A stretch of DNA of 64,000 nucleotides from Branchiostoma floridae (Eukaryota; Chordata; Leptocardii; Amphioxiformes; Branchiostomatidae), in assembly GCF_000003815.2 (NCBI RefSeq), contig NC_049979.1, positions 26,739,248 through 26,803,247 on the forward strand, written 5' to 3'. Position 1 is the first letter of the stretch, and the number at the start of each line of letters is the position of its first letter. A program made the position numbers and the translations under genes. Shown here piece by piece: positions 32,951 through 45,700 of this stretch. The notes beneath the pieces are model-generated. The model saw only the letters and a program-made list of their open reading frames with translations, searched no databases and was not told where the DNA came from.

Positions 32951-33705
32951 GTACAAAACCGGTTTTTCTTATTGGACCGGGCGAAAAAAAAAACGGACCT
33001 GAAAAATTCAGTGACCGGATGTTGGACCTATTCGAAAATGAACAGATTATAGAAATGGAAATGTTTTATTGCAAACTCATGCCCATGGGGCTAATTGCAA
33101 GAGAAGAAGGACTAAATACATGAAATGAATGAATGTGGTCTGAGTACATGTAGATAAACTAAATTCTAACATACAATTATCAAGTGGATGAATCTACATA
33201 CGATACAGAATAGGGTACTAAGTCTACGTAACTATTACGGGGTCTGACTTCTTCTTTGAAGACAGTTGAAAATGAAATGCTCCATGTATTCTATAATAGA
33301 TTGATTCGGTGATCTTAGTAGGAAGAGAATCTTTTGTGGCGTTTTAACAATGAAAATGTTGGTGTGATTTCGGTGACTCTTTCAAATAGTCTTTTCTATG
33401 ATCAGGCATGCACACGTTTTGGGGCTTACCGGTGGAAGAAAATAACAAGAAGCAGAGTAGAGTCTATAGTCATTTCTACCAAGTTTTGCAGTCAATCGTA
33501 TAAAGGCAGTTAGCCGTGTAGGATTCAAAACTCCAATGAGAGTCGAATACTCGATTTCTTTGTAGCGAAATGGACCTTTGTTTTGAGTATCGTCCATTCA
33601 CAAGTTTTCACATACTAGTACAGAATTAGATCCAGGTTCAGGCCCGGACCAGGACCTGATCCTCTGGACCTGAACCGGACCTGGATTTTCTGTACCGGTA
33701 CAGCG
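32940..33705 (+). mobile_element. GTACCGGT-ended element, longest copy
   Basis: Left GGTACCGGTACAAAACCGG and right TTTTCTGTACCGGTAC. Inner sequence parallels 10065-10510 (TCTTATTGGAC, ACCGGATGTTG, CATTTCTACCAAGTTTT, AGGTCCGGACC-like) with extra material in the middle. No transposase frame. 33710-34110 shows nothing clear. Confidence 0.7.
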
Positions 33706-34109
33706 TACATCTGTTAACCACACGAAGATAATACTGCTTGATACAACATGGTCTTCGGAGGATTCAAATTATGATTAGCATGACGTCAATGAACAATGGC
33801 CTGAATGTATAGCCCTGATACATGGGTAAAATTATCGTAGAAAGAAGCTATCAAACGTCAATGAAAACTAACATTGACTGGGTAGTCCGACCTCTAGGGT
33901 GTCCTTTCATATAGAAGATATATTGATGACCTTGAAACTTCAAGTGACAACATCCAAACAGCCATCTTCTAGAGCGTCCCGGGCAACTCGAAAATGCCTA
34001 AAAGTCTTAGCTTTTCAACATTAGACAAAAACAATAACCCTATTCAGCTCCAAAATGCCAACATTTTCAATAAAAAAGACTTTTCACTTTCGAGAATAGT
34101 TTCATCAGA

Positions 34110-34325
34110 TTGGTAGAGTATAGGATATAGGAGAATTCTTTTTACACAACCAGCAGGTACTTACATTGCTTACGTTTCGATGTCTCTCAGACACCTTCGC
34201 CAGAGCTTCTAACTGGAGTTCTGCTTCTCATCGCTATATGTAGCCGACGTAGGTGGCGCTTTTGCGATACGTGGCTAATCTTGTATCCCCCCTCGTCCCG
34301 GTTCATCACTGGGGTTGACTTTCTA
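34110..34325. mobile_element. GAGAATTC-family element, left part only (copy 2)
   Basis: Starts TATAGGATATAGGAGAATTC and follows copy 1 through CATCACTGGGGTTG, then diverges; the right inverted end is absent. Preceded by TTTCATCAGATTGGTAGAG. Confidence 0.7.
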
Positions 34326-34784
34326 TCCAGATCGCCTCCTTGATCCACCGTGCCCGCCTGTTGTCTTCCCTGTCTATAACCTTGACCACCTACCAGTTAA
34401 TCACTTTTCACTTTGTTTTGAAAATGATTGATCAAAATTAATCTGCGACTGCATCAAATTAGTGACCAAAGCCCTATGGTAACCATCCATCCGATCTTCC
34501 ACAGCATGTCAGTGCCCACTGAGCCTGGCCGTCATTGTTTTCCACATTTTTCTATATTAGTGCACCCCATCTCAGCAAGGTACTCTAAGTCTAACACACT
34601 TTAGCAGGCAGAATATTTGAGGCCAGAAGACATATGCATCAAGCCGCTAGGGGGCCAAAACCTATACCCCTTACTCTCGGCCCCAAGAGCTATCTACCAA
34701 TCAAAGATCATGACCACAGACGTCCAGAACTCGAGATGTCAAATTTGGAAGTTCCGCTACCAAATGCGACAATACAATCCATTC

Positions 34785-34895
34785 AGGCGTTCTCCAGTTA
34801 TGCTGGTCTTCTACAAACAAACAAACAAACAAACAAACAAGGCGTTCTCCAGTTATGCTGGTCTTCTACAAACAAACAAACAAACACACATACAA
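34785..34895 (+). repeat. Direct duplication with (CAAA)n
   Basis: GGCGTTCTCCAGTTATGCTG, then GTCTTCTA(CAAA)n occurs twice in tandem, as microsatellite-mediated slippage would leave. 34330-34780 and 34900-35390 hold no feature I can support. Confidence 0.75.
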
Positions 34896-35389
34896 AGGCT
34901 ACCAAAATTAATAACACCATAAAATTCGAAGGAAATTGTAGGTAGTAAATTTAAACATCGAAAACGCAAACAGTATTCAGTATGAGCAGCAGCGAAGCGT
35001 CGCATAACTGTGTATATCGTTTTTAATGTAAAGTGGGCCGAACATGGGCCGAGGCCTTCAATGGGAAATATGGCTGCTCCGCCCGAAGATTCTCTTTTTT
35101 TTATCAAGATGAATCAAGGACAATTGATATTCAGGATATCGCATTATATTTAAAACAAGTGCTTTTGAAAAAAGCTATGTCTTGGCTTGTAGTAGAGATA
35201 ATTTGCTTGTGTGCTAAGTACGTCTGCAGTACATGTGTATATCGCTCTTTGATTGTTATGTGATCTTATGTGCTATGTGTTGTTTCCAATGCAAGCTACC
35301 AATAATTGGGTATGCACATCATTAACTGATAGGTAAGATACAGTAGGTGGTAGATATGGTTTTATTAGGTTGTAAAGTGCATCACCTTC

Positions 35390-35560
35390 AAACAGCACTG
35401 TATCAGTGATTGGTAATGAGTGCACGATGGCAGTGGTTCGACTTGAATTGAGTGCGAATGCACAGTTTGCACACGGCAAAAGGGGTTGGAAGATTGAGTG
35501 CAAAAGCACAATCTGCACGGTGGCAGGGATCGATAATGAATGCAAGAGCACAGTGCACTG
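35390..35560 (+). repeat. Degenerate tandem repeat, about 60-bp period
   Basis: Three imperfect units with GTGATTGGTAATGAGTGCA-like, then GCACAGT and GGCAGTG words. 35565-36185 shows nothing further. Confidence 0.5.
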
Positions 35561-36194
35561 TGGCAGTGATTAGAATTTTATTGTCTTCTTGATGGCATAA
35601 TTTATTGAACTGAGTTATAATCAGTTTGGATTCACTGGTTTGGTGTGTTTAATTAAAACTGTTGAAGAAATTAAGACATAGTTTATTGCTTGACGTATGT
35701 AGACTTAAGCCTTGGCAATCAGGCAGAGCTGTTGTGTGACTTCTGGCATGTGAATTGTAGACAAAATATTTGTTTTCAGTATAAAGTAAAGCTACTTTGT
35801 AATGCAGATGCATACTTTAGTATATGATGACATGTGTCAAATACAGTACATGCTTCTTCCATGGCATTTAAAGATTGCTGAAATAGTTCATCTGTCATTT
35901 TTTTTTAATTCGACATTCATCCCCTTTTATCTAATGACTTTGCTGTATAGGTTGCAGTGCTCGATAAAGTACGCTGGATACAAAAAACATCTAAAGTATA
36001 TTTAGGACCACACAGAATTCTTCGTAAAGATGTAACTCGGACGTTAACATTGTATTAATTATAAGAGTATGGAACGGAGATGCTAGCACACACAGAATGG
36101 CTTTTACTCTCAGACTTATAATTTTTTTTTCTGATTGAAACACAGAATTTGACGCCCCCCAAAATTGATAGGTCTATATTATCCATATTTCAGG

Positions 36195-36343
36195 CGGTGT
36201 ACCGAAAGTGCGAAAAGAAACGAAAAGGAGCAAACGTTCCTTTTTGCACTTTTGGTACTTTCCTTTTTGTTCATTTTTGCTCCTGTTTGTTCCTTTTTGC
36301 TTTTCGTTCCTTTTTGTTCCTTTTCGCACTTTCGGTAGACCCA
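36195..36343. mobile_element. Small foldback element
   Basis: TACCGAAAGTGCGAAAAG pairs with CTTTTCGCACTTTCGGTAG; the centre is made of TTCCTTTTTG-type words. The flanks share CATTTCAGG-like sequence (left CATATTTCAGG). Confidence 0.7.
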
Positions 36344-36689
36344 TTTCAGGTACGGGCAATTGCACAAATCAATCCGAAAGAAACTGCAGCGATCTATCTT
36401 GGATGGATTTTGAAACTCACCAACCTCTCCAGACACTTGAGAAACTAAAGTTGAGGGACTATAATGAACTTTGAATAGATGTTTCAAAGAGAAAAAAAAA
36501 ATCCAAAAGTCAAGTGTCAAACCTACGATGTATAGTGTATATATGATAGATGTGATCACTGCAGAATAAATCTGGGTGTTTGTTGAAATCATGTGTTCTT
36601 TATTTGAAAGTTTTGCCTTGTGTCTCTCTCTCACACATCAACATCACATCAATTATTCTAGTGATGAGATTATATTCAATTTTCTGTAT

Positions 36690-37679
36690 CAGGGCTCAAA
36701 ATACCACATGCATATGCAAGTTTGTGCATGTACAATTGGACAGGTGCAAGTAAAGCCCCGTTCATGATGCAAAAATTGATGCGCATGCATCTGCATTTTT
36801 GGCCGATGCGGATAAATTTCTCATCATGAATGCTCCGAAACGGATTTGATGCGGATTTTTTGGGACCACCTCGGGAGGTGGATTTGAAACGGATTTTTTA
36901 AATGCGCATTTGCGAATTGTCATCATGAACGCAAATGCGGTGTGAATCCGCATTACATCCGGGTACCGCGCGGTCATAGCGCGGGGAATTGGAATGTTTT
37001 AGCCGTTACTATCATCGTGAAATCTTGTTATGGCCAATTGCGTTCCCTTCCGCGGTTACACACTATTTTCTCGAAGAAAAACACCCAGAAGAGCGGGAAA
37101 GGGAAATTCGCCATCTTAAGCACCGTTCCTTGACCTCAACCTCTGACCTTTAAATGAGAAATGCAAAATCATCTGGATCTGAAACGGATTGCACGTAGGC
37201 ATCCTGGACGCAAAATGTAAACCGTTTGCATTCGGATCATTGTCGGATGTTAGTACATGCGGATGTGAATTTTTGCATCATGAACGGGGCCTTAGGCAAG
37301 TTCAACTGTTTTTGCAGTAAGATGTACTTGTATTGAGCTGTTCTACCACTTAATTCTAAGTGATGTTGAAGAATAGTGAGGGATGTCAATCGAAGCGTCC
37401 AGAAGAAATCTCTGAATATTGTCCAGTTGTTAACATTAAATGGTCTTTGGACACTGCATTGACCTCTTTATAAAACTGTTAGTGCAATTTAAAACCATCA
37501 ATTAAAATGTACTGTAAAAAAACAGCATTAAAAAAACATTGTGGTCTTCATGCATCCCCTTTTACTTAATGCGTACATCTGTAAATTTTTAAAACAGGAT
37601 ATATAGGGTTGATGTGGAAGTAACTTTTGACTCAACTTGCACCAGTGCAAGTTGACCCAAAAATGTATTTTGAGCCCTG
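36690..37679 (+). mobile_element. CAGGG-ended element, GCAAGT word type, with nested MITE
   Basis: Begins CAGGGCTCAAAATACC and ends GTATTTTGAGCCCTG; subterminal words are GCAAGT and GCATGT. Flanks share CTGTAT (36684-36689, 37680-37685). Split by the insertion at 36757-37294. Confidence 0.75.
36757..37294. mobile_element. Foldback MITE nested in the 36690 element
   Basis: Ends GCCCCGTTCATGATGCAAAA and TTTTGCATCATGAACGGGGC. Inner arms have repeated ATGCGGAT/ATCCGCAT words. Harbinger-like by appearance only. Confidence 0.75.
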
Positions 37680-38275
37680 CTGTATACATGTACACCTTAA
37701 CCACAAAGCAGGTAGGTGCTGATGGCTGTCATGTTGGTCTCCCTATTTGCACTTCAATGGATTATAGTTCAAGTGTACACTGCATTTTTAGGTTTTATTG
37801 GTGATTCTTTTTAAAATGTTTAACTTCTGGTATCCCCTTCTTTTAGCTGTAGACATGAAAATAATGGGTCAGTGATCACACCCAAGATGGGTGGTCTCAT
37901 AATACCTGTCCCTTTGCTTTAACCACCAAATAAAACCAATGAGTGAGCGAGGCGAATGAGGTGCATTTTTTAAGGTTAATTGTGTCATATAGCCTATGGA
38001 AATTGATGCAGGTAAGAGATACAAATTCCTGTGTGACTCTATAGATACAGTTGATGAAACTTTTTTGAAATACAGTTTGGGAACATCAATTTTATTCTTT
38101 TGGTGCATAAGATTATAGAAGTCACTTGTCTACATGATAAACATGTAATAAACTATGTGGTAATTTTGTAGCGGTCAGAAGATTTTAAATGCTTGAGCTA
38201 TGACTCAATAAAATGCAAATAGGGACACCAATATGCCAGCAGACACAGCAGTGATATCCTGTTAAAACACTCATG

Positions 38276-38497
38276 TAACGCTAGTTCACCTTTATCCGTG
38301 TGGTGACCTTTATCCGTTGTCTTTAAAAACAGCACATTTAGGAGTATGAAGTCTGCTGACTGTGGTTTCAAATTTGCAATATTTTCAAAATGTTCTGATT
38401 TGAAACCACAGTCCAATGACTTCATATCCCTAAATACGCAATTCTTTTTATAAACAACTGATATAGGTTATGCTGGGATAAAGGTGAACCAGCGTTA
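38276..38497. mobile_element. MITE with TAACGCTA...TAGCGTTA-type ends, copy 2
   Basis: TAACGCTAGTTCACCTTTAT at the left and GATAAAGGTGAACCAGCGTTA at the right, with inner arms GTTTCAAATTTG and GATTTGAAACC. Same family as 1005-1210. 37680-38275 and 38500-39040 have no recognised content. Confidence 0.8.
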
Positions 38498-39039
38498 CCT
38501 ACGCATTGCAAACAATTCTGTGTCTGTACAGACTGATTTAGCACCATGTAGAATTTACATAATAGTTATAAACCTTTTCTACCTTCCAGATTATCTTACT
38601 CAAACTAGTAGACGTATCTCATCATTTCTGTTCAATCTTAATTTTGGTCCATTTTAAAAGTGTTCAAACAGCTATGCAACAGATACAATAATATGTACCA
38701 TCACCATCGAGAAATGTTTTCCTAAAACCACAACCAAATTCTGCAACTCAATAAGAAAACCAAGACAATTATTCTATACTTCCAACAAAGTGGATTCGTT
38801 GGTTTAATCCAAAGATATTATCATTATAATGGTATTAAATATTTTTTCAAGTAAAACAATAAGGATTCTCAATGCAACAACAACTAGTACAATATAATCT
38901 TAATAATTATGGATTGTAATGTCCTTTCAAGTAATTTCACTCTAAAGATAGCTTTTATATTATACAGTTACTTGTAATTTGTTCGTCATTCTGTATCCCA
39001 TGTAAATCTTGGACCTAAAAGAGAATGAATGTAGTCTGA

Positions 39040-39300
39040 CGGTGGACTTACTTGTGTCAGAGGGGGAGTTACTCCCGTAGTAAGTCCACCCAATTTTGCC
39101 ATGTTTGAAAACTAGACTACATGTAAGTAACTGTTGGACCAGGTGTTAGTTTTGGTGGACTATTATCGAGAGTAAGGCCTTCATACTAATTCAGACAGTA
39201 AGTCCATCTTCAGTCCCCCCTGAGTAAGTCCATTTTCAGACCATTGGACTTACTGTGGGTGAAAAGAGGACTACGGTCCATTGTAAGTCATCCATAGGTC
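39040..39300. repeat. Short palindromes of AGTAAGTCCA type
   Basis: GGTGGACTTAC and GTAAGTCCACC form a hairpin at 39051-39089. Further AGTAAGTCCA and GGACTTAC words are scattered up to 39300. Confidence 0.5.
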
Positions 39301-39302
39301 CA

Positions 39303-39690
39303 AGGATATATGAGAATTCTTTTACACAACCAAAATTAAACTTACTTGCTTACATTTCGGTGTCTATCAGAGCTTCTGACTGGAGTTCTGCTTTTCGTTG
39401 CTATATGTAGCCGATGTAGGTGGCGCTTTTGCGACAAGAAGATTCTCCCAAACGTGTCCAAGTTTGTATCCCCCCTCGTCCCGAATCATCACTGGGGTTG
39501 ACTTTCTTATCCATACACGCCTCTTTATCCTCTTTAATCGCAAAACCTTACCTACATCGGCTACATATAGCGACGAAAAGCAGAACTCCAGTCAGAAGCT
39601 CTGAGGAAGGTGTCTGATAGACACCGAAACGTAAGCAAGTTTAATTTTGGTTGTGTAAAAGAATTCTCATAATCTATATTCTACCAACCT
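39303..39690. mobile_element. GAGAATTC-family element, complete copy
   Basis: Ends ATATGAGAATTCTTTTACAC and GTGTAAAAGAATTCTCATA. Inner arms carry CTTACTTGCTTACATTTCGG, TCTATCAGA and their complements. Followed by ACCAACCTGATGAAATT. It lies just past the ZFYVE1 stop codon, so it may be in that gene's 3'UTR. Confidence 0.8.
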
Positions 39691-39749
39691 GATGAAATTA
39701 TTTTCGGAACATAGGTCCAAGGTTTCCAAGGGTATGCCTTCTATACATT

Positions 39750-42700
39750 CTACAAGTCGCCACCTTTCCTGTTACATTCGTTACACACCCTGACGGGATG
39801 GTCCCAGCCTCTGGAGGGTACGGGGCGTCGCGCCATGGAGCACTCGTCGCAGAAACCGTTCCCGCACGCCCTGCAGTGGTGCTTGGACATGGTTGGGTCG
39901 AACTCCACCTGGCAGCCGTGGCAGAACACGATCTCGCTGTCCGCTATCCAGTACGCAGGGCGGGCTGCGTCCACCATCAATCCTGCAGGGGGAGGGGAGG
40001 TATTCACAACTGTCAAGTCAACCTGTGTTTGAGGAGAGCCACACCTAGAGCACGTTATAGATCCCACCACACTTACCAAAAAGAGCAGGGGCCCTTCCCC
40101 GTGTGAGTGGTTCAAAACATACAGTCTCATGGCTGCAACTGGGGCAATTACTAATAATCGTATTGAGGTCACCTGAGTGGTGCCGAATGGCAGATCGCTC
40201 CAGACCCTTGCGATTTAGCCCCGCATATTGGTAAGCTCCTCGCAATTCAGGCCCTGGCTGCAATGGGACAGTAGTTGGCCCACCCAATGACAACAGCCTG
40301 CTCGCCAGTGTCATACCTACCACAATCCAGACTGAATCAATTTCGAATCAGCAGGGAAGCCATATGGTCCAACCACAACATTTGACTCGCGACATCTAAC
40401 TAATCTCCAAGCAGATCCTATGGTAGCATTAAAGATAGTACCAGTATCAAAAGTTGGCAGAGGAGTGAAGCCAGCCTAAGAGTGTGTATGCTTTGGTGCC
40501 CATCTGACTCCCTTTGGCTGGAGATACTCATTTGCCAGCTTTGATACTATCTAACGGCACTGTAGGATCTGCTTGGAGATAAACATCTAAGTTCAACCAT
40601 CTATCATTAGAAACCTAGGCCAACTCACCACGGTCGTGCTTATAATCCTTTAGCTGCAGTGGGTTAGCACATCGGCAGACAAGAGTGAGTATCACAAGCA
40701 ACTTGAAGATATAATTTTCATTGGGTGGGCAGACTTCTCTCTTTTCACAACCAGGGGATGAATTGCAAGGAGTTTACAAATTTAAAAATTGATAGATATT
40801 ACAACTGTTCAATTGCCACCCTTACCCCTAGAGGTAGAGCTAGATACTGCACTACAAAATACCTACCGAGTGGATAGTTGATGGCAGTGGCAGCCACTCC
40901 CAGAGTGCTCTGCACGACCTCCCCGACCTTGCGAACCATGACGGTCTTGTCGGCGCCCCCCTCCCCCTCTTCAGCTGGGACGACCTTTGTCTCTGTGCCT
41001 TCAGAAACATGGAGGTCAGCTAAGTCAGTTGGATGGTGGGGAAAAATTCCGTCTGGGGAGCCAAGGGATCAAATGAACAGTTCATCAAAACACTGTATAA
41101 CACTATACTACATCTATGAAATACTTGATGACTTCAAATGAAGGCAGCTTGGAGAGATTGAGCAAACCACTGTTCTGGAAGGTTATTATAGAAACATAGT
41201 CATAACTCATAGCTCAGAATGTATCAGGGCTCTAGCCAGCGTCCGTTTTTCCGTCAATTGACGGAAATTTGCTGCGTGTTACGGAAAAATTTTTAAACCA
41301 ATCCGTCAACTTTGACGGACAAAATACTTGGTGAAAAGCTACAGGCGGCTTGGGGACGCAGTCCACGGCCGTAAAAGCCACACACTGTTTGTTTTGCTAT
41401 TGTTATGATTGTTGACGAAGTGTGTCGGTGGCCTTTCGCATAGTATTATAATCTCATAAAAGCCAGTTTTTCAAGGTCTTAGTTCAGTCTTTCTAACTCC
41501 TGGAATTATAGTGTTTTCGCGACAATGGGAATTGGCTGACGGAAAAAACAGTAGTATAGTAACACTTTATCTAGTTCACCTTTCTCCCCAGCTTAACCTA
41601 TATTCCCAGCATAACCTTTATTCCTTAGTTTTAAAAACAGGGTATTCAGGTGGTACTATGATATAACTACACGTCAATGACCCAAATTTCTTCCTCAGAT
41701 CAAATGTTCACTTGCTACTGCTGTTACAGTAGTATACTTTAGTAACATTTAATCTAGTTCATCTTTATCCCCAGCTTAATCTATATTCCGTTGTTTTAAA
41801 AACAAGGTATTTAGGTGGTACCATGGCTTCAAATTGCATTATTTTCAAAATGTTGAAGTTTGAAACCATTTGGATTTCCTGACAGGGTCATTTGGGTGGC
41901 AGCGGAAGGTACTCATGCCTTGAACGTTAGAATACAAGTCTTTGTCGGTGAATCTACCAACATTGCACAAGGTAATATCAATCATTTACGGCAGATTTGA
42001 CTTTGACTGGGTCAGTTGAATTTGAGATGATCGAGACAATGTCACTTGGTGAGAGAGATCAGTGGGTACTGAAATCATGTGTAACTTAGGATACTGTAAA
42101 TGCATTTAAGTTCGCGGGGATTTAATTTCGCGGTAGCGGGAAAATGGACTTTTCGCGGTGGTTTTAATTTCGCGGTAGCACCATGCACTGTAGTCTCTTA
42201 CTGTTATGGAAAAATGTTCGCGGTGGTTTTAAATTCGCGGTGAAGCGGCCGCCGCGAAAACCGCGAACATTAATCCACCGCGAACATTTCCGCATTTACA
42301 GTATATGAGAATTCTTGTACACAACCAAAATTAAACTTACTTGCTTACGTTTTGGTGTTTATCAGACACCTTCCTCAGAGCTTCTGACTGGAGTTCTGCT
42401 TCTTGTCGCTATATGATTGTACACGTTTGGGATAAATTTTCTCGTTGCAGAAGCGCCACCTACATCGGCTACATATAGCGACGAGAACCAGAACTCCAGT
42501 CAGAAGTTTTGAGGAAGGTGTCTGATAGACACCGAAACGTAAGCAAGTTTAATTTTGGCTGTGTACAAGAATTCTCATATAATTCCTATATTCTACCAAC
42601 CTGATGAAATTATTTTCGCATGTGTAACTTATTGCTCGTGGTCAATTGATCAACATTTTCTCTATAGTGCGCACATTTCTCCAGTCCCTTGAGTGGCCAC

Positions 42701-45700
42701 TATAGACAGGTTTGACATAATCTTGTAGGGAGACTTAAGGTTCTGTATAGTTCATGTTAATTCCTACCGGCTTGTTTTCTCTCCTTGAAGCAGGTTTCGC
42801 ACACCCTGACGGGTGCCTCCCCCCACCCCCTCTCGGGCACGGGCAGCTGCCTGGACGAACACTCATCACAGAACCCCTGTCCGCAGGCCCGGCAGTGGTG
42901 CTTGGTTTCCGTGGGCTCAAACTCGTGTTTGCAACCCTGGCATTTCTGTGAAAGGTAGTAAACCAGCATGTCAGCGGCATCACTATGGAATTACTCATAG
43001 GTCATGGGAACTCATACTAGTCATAGGAACAGCATTAGCTGACTCAAACACAGGGTTCTAGCCAGGATTTCATTTTAGCATAGTGGGAATGGCATGGTAG
43101 CGAAACAAACCACCAATCAAGAGATTGGTGTAGAAGGGGGGTCTTGGCTAGCCTGGGTACCCAGGCTAGGTCTTGGCCCCTCTACGGTGAGATTTTGACA
43201 ATGTAGAGTTAAAAGTTGGCATTGTTAATATCACATATAATTTGAAGGATTTTTTGGTCAGTTTTGAATGGCATATTATCATTTATCAATGGCATATTAT
43301 CATTTTTTGAATGGCATATTTTTCATTCTTTAGACATTGATTATACACTGTTGAACAAGCATATGATAGCAAAGGACCACTACACTAGCTAAAAGTTGGC
43401 GTAGTGGCCCATATTTTAGCATAGTGGTCACAAATTTTAGTGTAGTGGCCCACTAAGCTAAAATGCACTACCTAGATCCCTGAAACACATAGATATAACG
43501 AAAAAGAAGTTACTTCCAAGGCTGTCTACAATACCCATCCCTCCGTCCTGGGAGAAATGTTCTTGTGGGACGGACAAAAATTGCACCCTATCCAGTCAAA
43601 AAACCTAAACTTCAGCACATGAAACTGATGAAAATGCGTTTTCATAAGCATAAAATGCCAGATTTTACAAGGAAAATCATTGGTTCCAAAGCAATGGGAG
43701 GGACAGAAAAAAAAATAAATAAAAAATAAAAAGCTGGAGATAGCTTTGGTTACTTCACACACAAGGAATTTGTACTGAGGAGTACAAGCTACAAATTTTG
43801 ACAGATTTATTTGATCCACCCATACCGGAAAGAACCCCAACTCTTTTCAATAGTTGTGATGGGTACTTTAAAGTGCTCATGGTATACATTATGAGTTCTC
43901 CTCAAACACAAATTCCATCATCACTTCACTCAGGTAAAAACGATCCAAGCTTCAGTAGGATGGTTCCTCGGATACATGTAGGACGTTCAATTCAAATGTT
44001 AAATACCTCGTGAATGAGAAAGAGCCCATGGCACTTTTCAAAAAGAGTAGGGTCCTTCCCAGTGTGAGTACATGTAGATCAAATTAGCCTGTCTGAATAT
44101 GAAGCTTGTACTCTTCAGTATACCAACCTGGTGTGTTAATTACCATCAAGTGGGCACTGATAATGATTGTAATACAAACGTGCAAAACAAAACTCCTGAT
44201 GTGCCAAAAAGCAGTTACTCATTACAAGCAAATGGATATAGTTTTGAAAATGGTCAGACGTTTCAACTACCATCCACTATTCGTCAGTGACACTGAAGTG
44301 ATCTGGAAGAAACAGGTCTTTTATACCCTTACTATGAATGAAGACAATTTTAGATGTCCAATAGGAAACATTGGACGACAAATTTAGGCTGAAGACAATT
44401 TGAATTCCGATATAAAACAAAGGTACGGCAATGTCAAGCTGAAGACAATTTGGATTTCAATGGGGAAAAAACTCACAGTGATTCTCGCATTAGGCACCCA
44501 GTATGCCGGTGCGATCTGGTCCGCCACCCAGCTGCCCAGCATCTTGGAGGGTTTCGCGCTCAGCTCTCCTACTGTGCCTGCCACGTGATGTACCCCGTCA
44601 ATCAGTCTCCGGGCAGCGTTATGGGTCCCCTGTAGCACGCGAGCGCCCTGCAGCGCAAACAGGTTTGGTTACTGTAAATGCATTTAAATTTGCGGAGATT
44701 TAATTTTGCAGTAGTCAGAAAAAGGACTTTTTGTGGTGGTTTTAAGTTTACGGTAGCACCATGCACTGTAGTCTCTTACTGCCATGGAAAAATGTTCGTG
44801 GTGGTTTTGAGTTCGCGGTGAAGCGACCACCAGGAAAAGCGCAAACATCAAATAAACCACTGCAAAAGTTTCTGCATTTACAGTATTTAGATACATCTTT
44901 TTTTACAAGATTGTTCAGAGCAAGGTCAAAAGACCACTTCAATAGTTCAAGGCAATGAACTAAGAAGTTTGAAACAATTGTGCACGGAGACAGTGGTGGA
45001 CATTTGTTTTGAAGGCTTATAAGTTGTAGACAGGAAAGAAACAGTTGTCGTCAAGAGAGTTCCATTATTTGGCTGTCCGGGTAAAGAAACTGTTACTACA
45101 CAGTAGAAGGACTTGGCAATGATAATTTGATGCAAAATTTTTTTTCCTCAAATCTTTTGTCTTGTGACAACACTGCAAGCAAACATTATAGCATAAAGAA
45201 TGGGGGCAGTTTTATGTTTCAACATCCTTATGTTCCATTATGATCAAACGCTTTCCTTTAACCCTATCTATAGGGGTGTAAGGGTAAAAGGAAATCTAAA
45301 CCGAAGATTGAAATTCTTAGTAGTACTATGCTATGCTAAATATACCATTATGCCCAAAATCGCCATGGATAATTGGGACCTCAATATTAACAAATCCATC
45401 CAAAGGGTCTGTGTGATACACGCAGAGGCTGACAACTGCAATACCCCCAGAGTTGAACTTCCTTCCAGGAGGTAGCAGTATTTGGATGCATGATTCACTG
45501 AACCTAGTAAGTAATAGGAAACAATGAGATAACCTACCCCTGGCCACACATGCCTGATCTCAGTGCGGACTGCACTGTCCACAGGATCAGTATTTCCATA
45601 CCAGTACTGCCGGCTGCGGTAGATGATTCCATGATTGGGGCACTCCAAAACATACCTGAAGGATGGAGAGAACACAGCTTTTAGATAATGGCAGGGACTG

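Noticed and set aside
39798-40106. Plus-strand frames opposite the last ZFYVE1 exon
   Set aside because: Shadows of the FYVE finger exon; the minus strand has the KHHCRACG, CDEC and RVC motifs.
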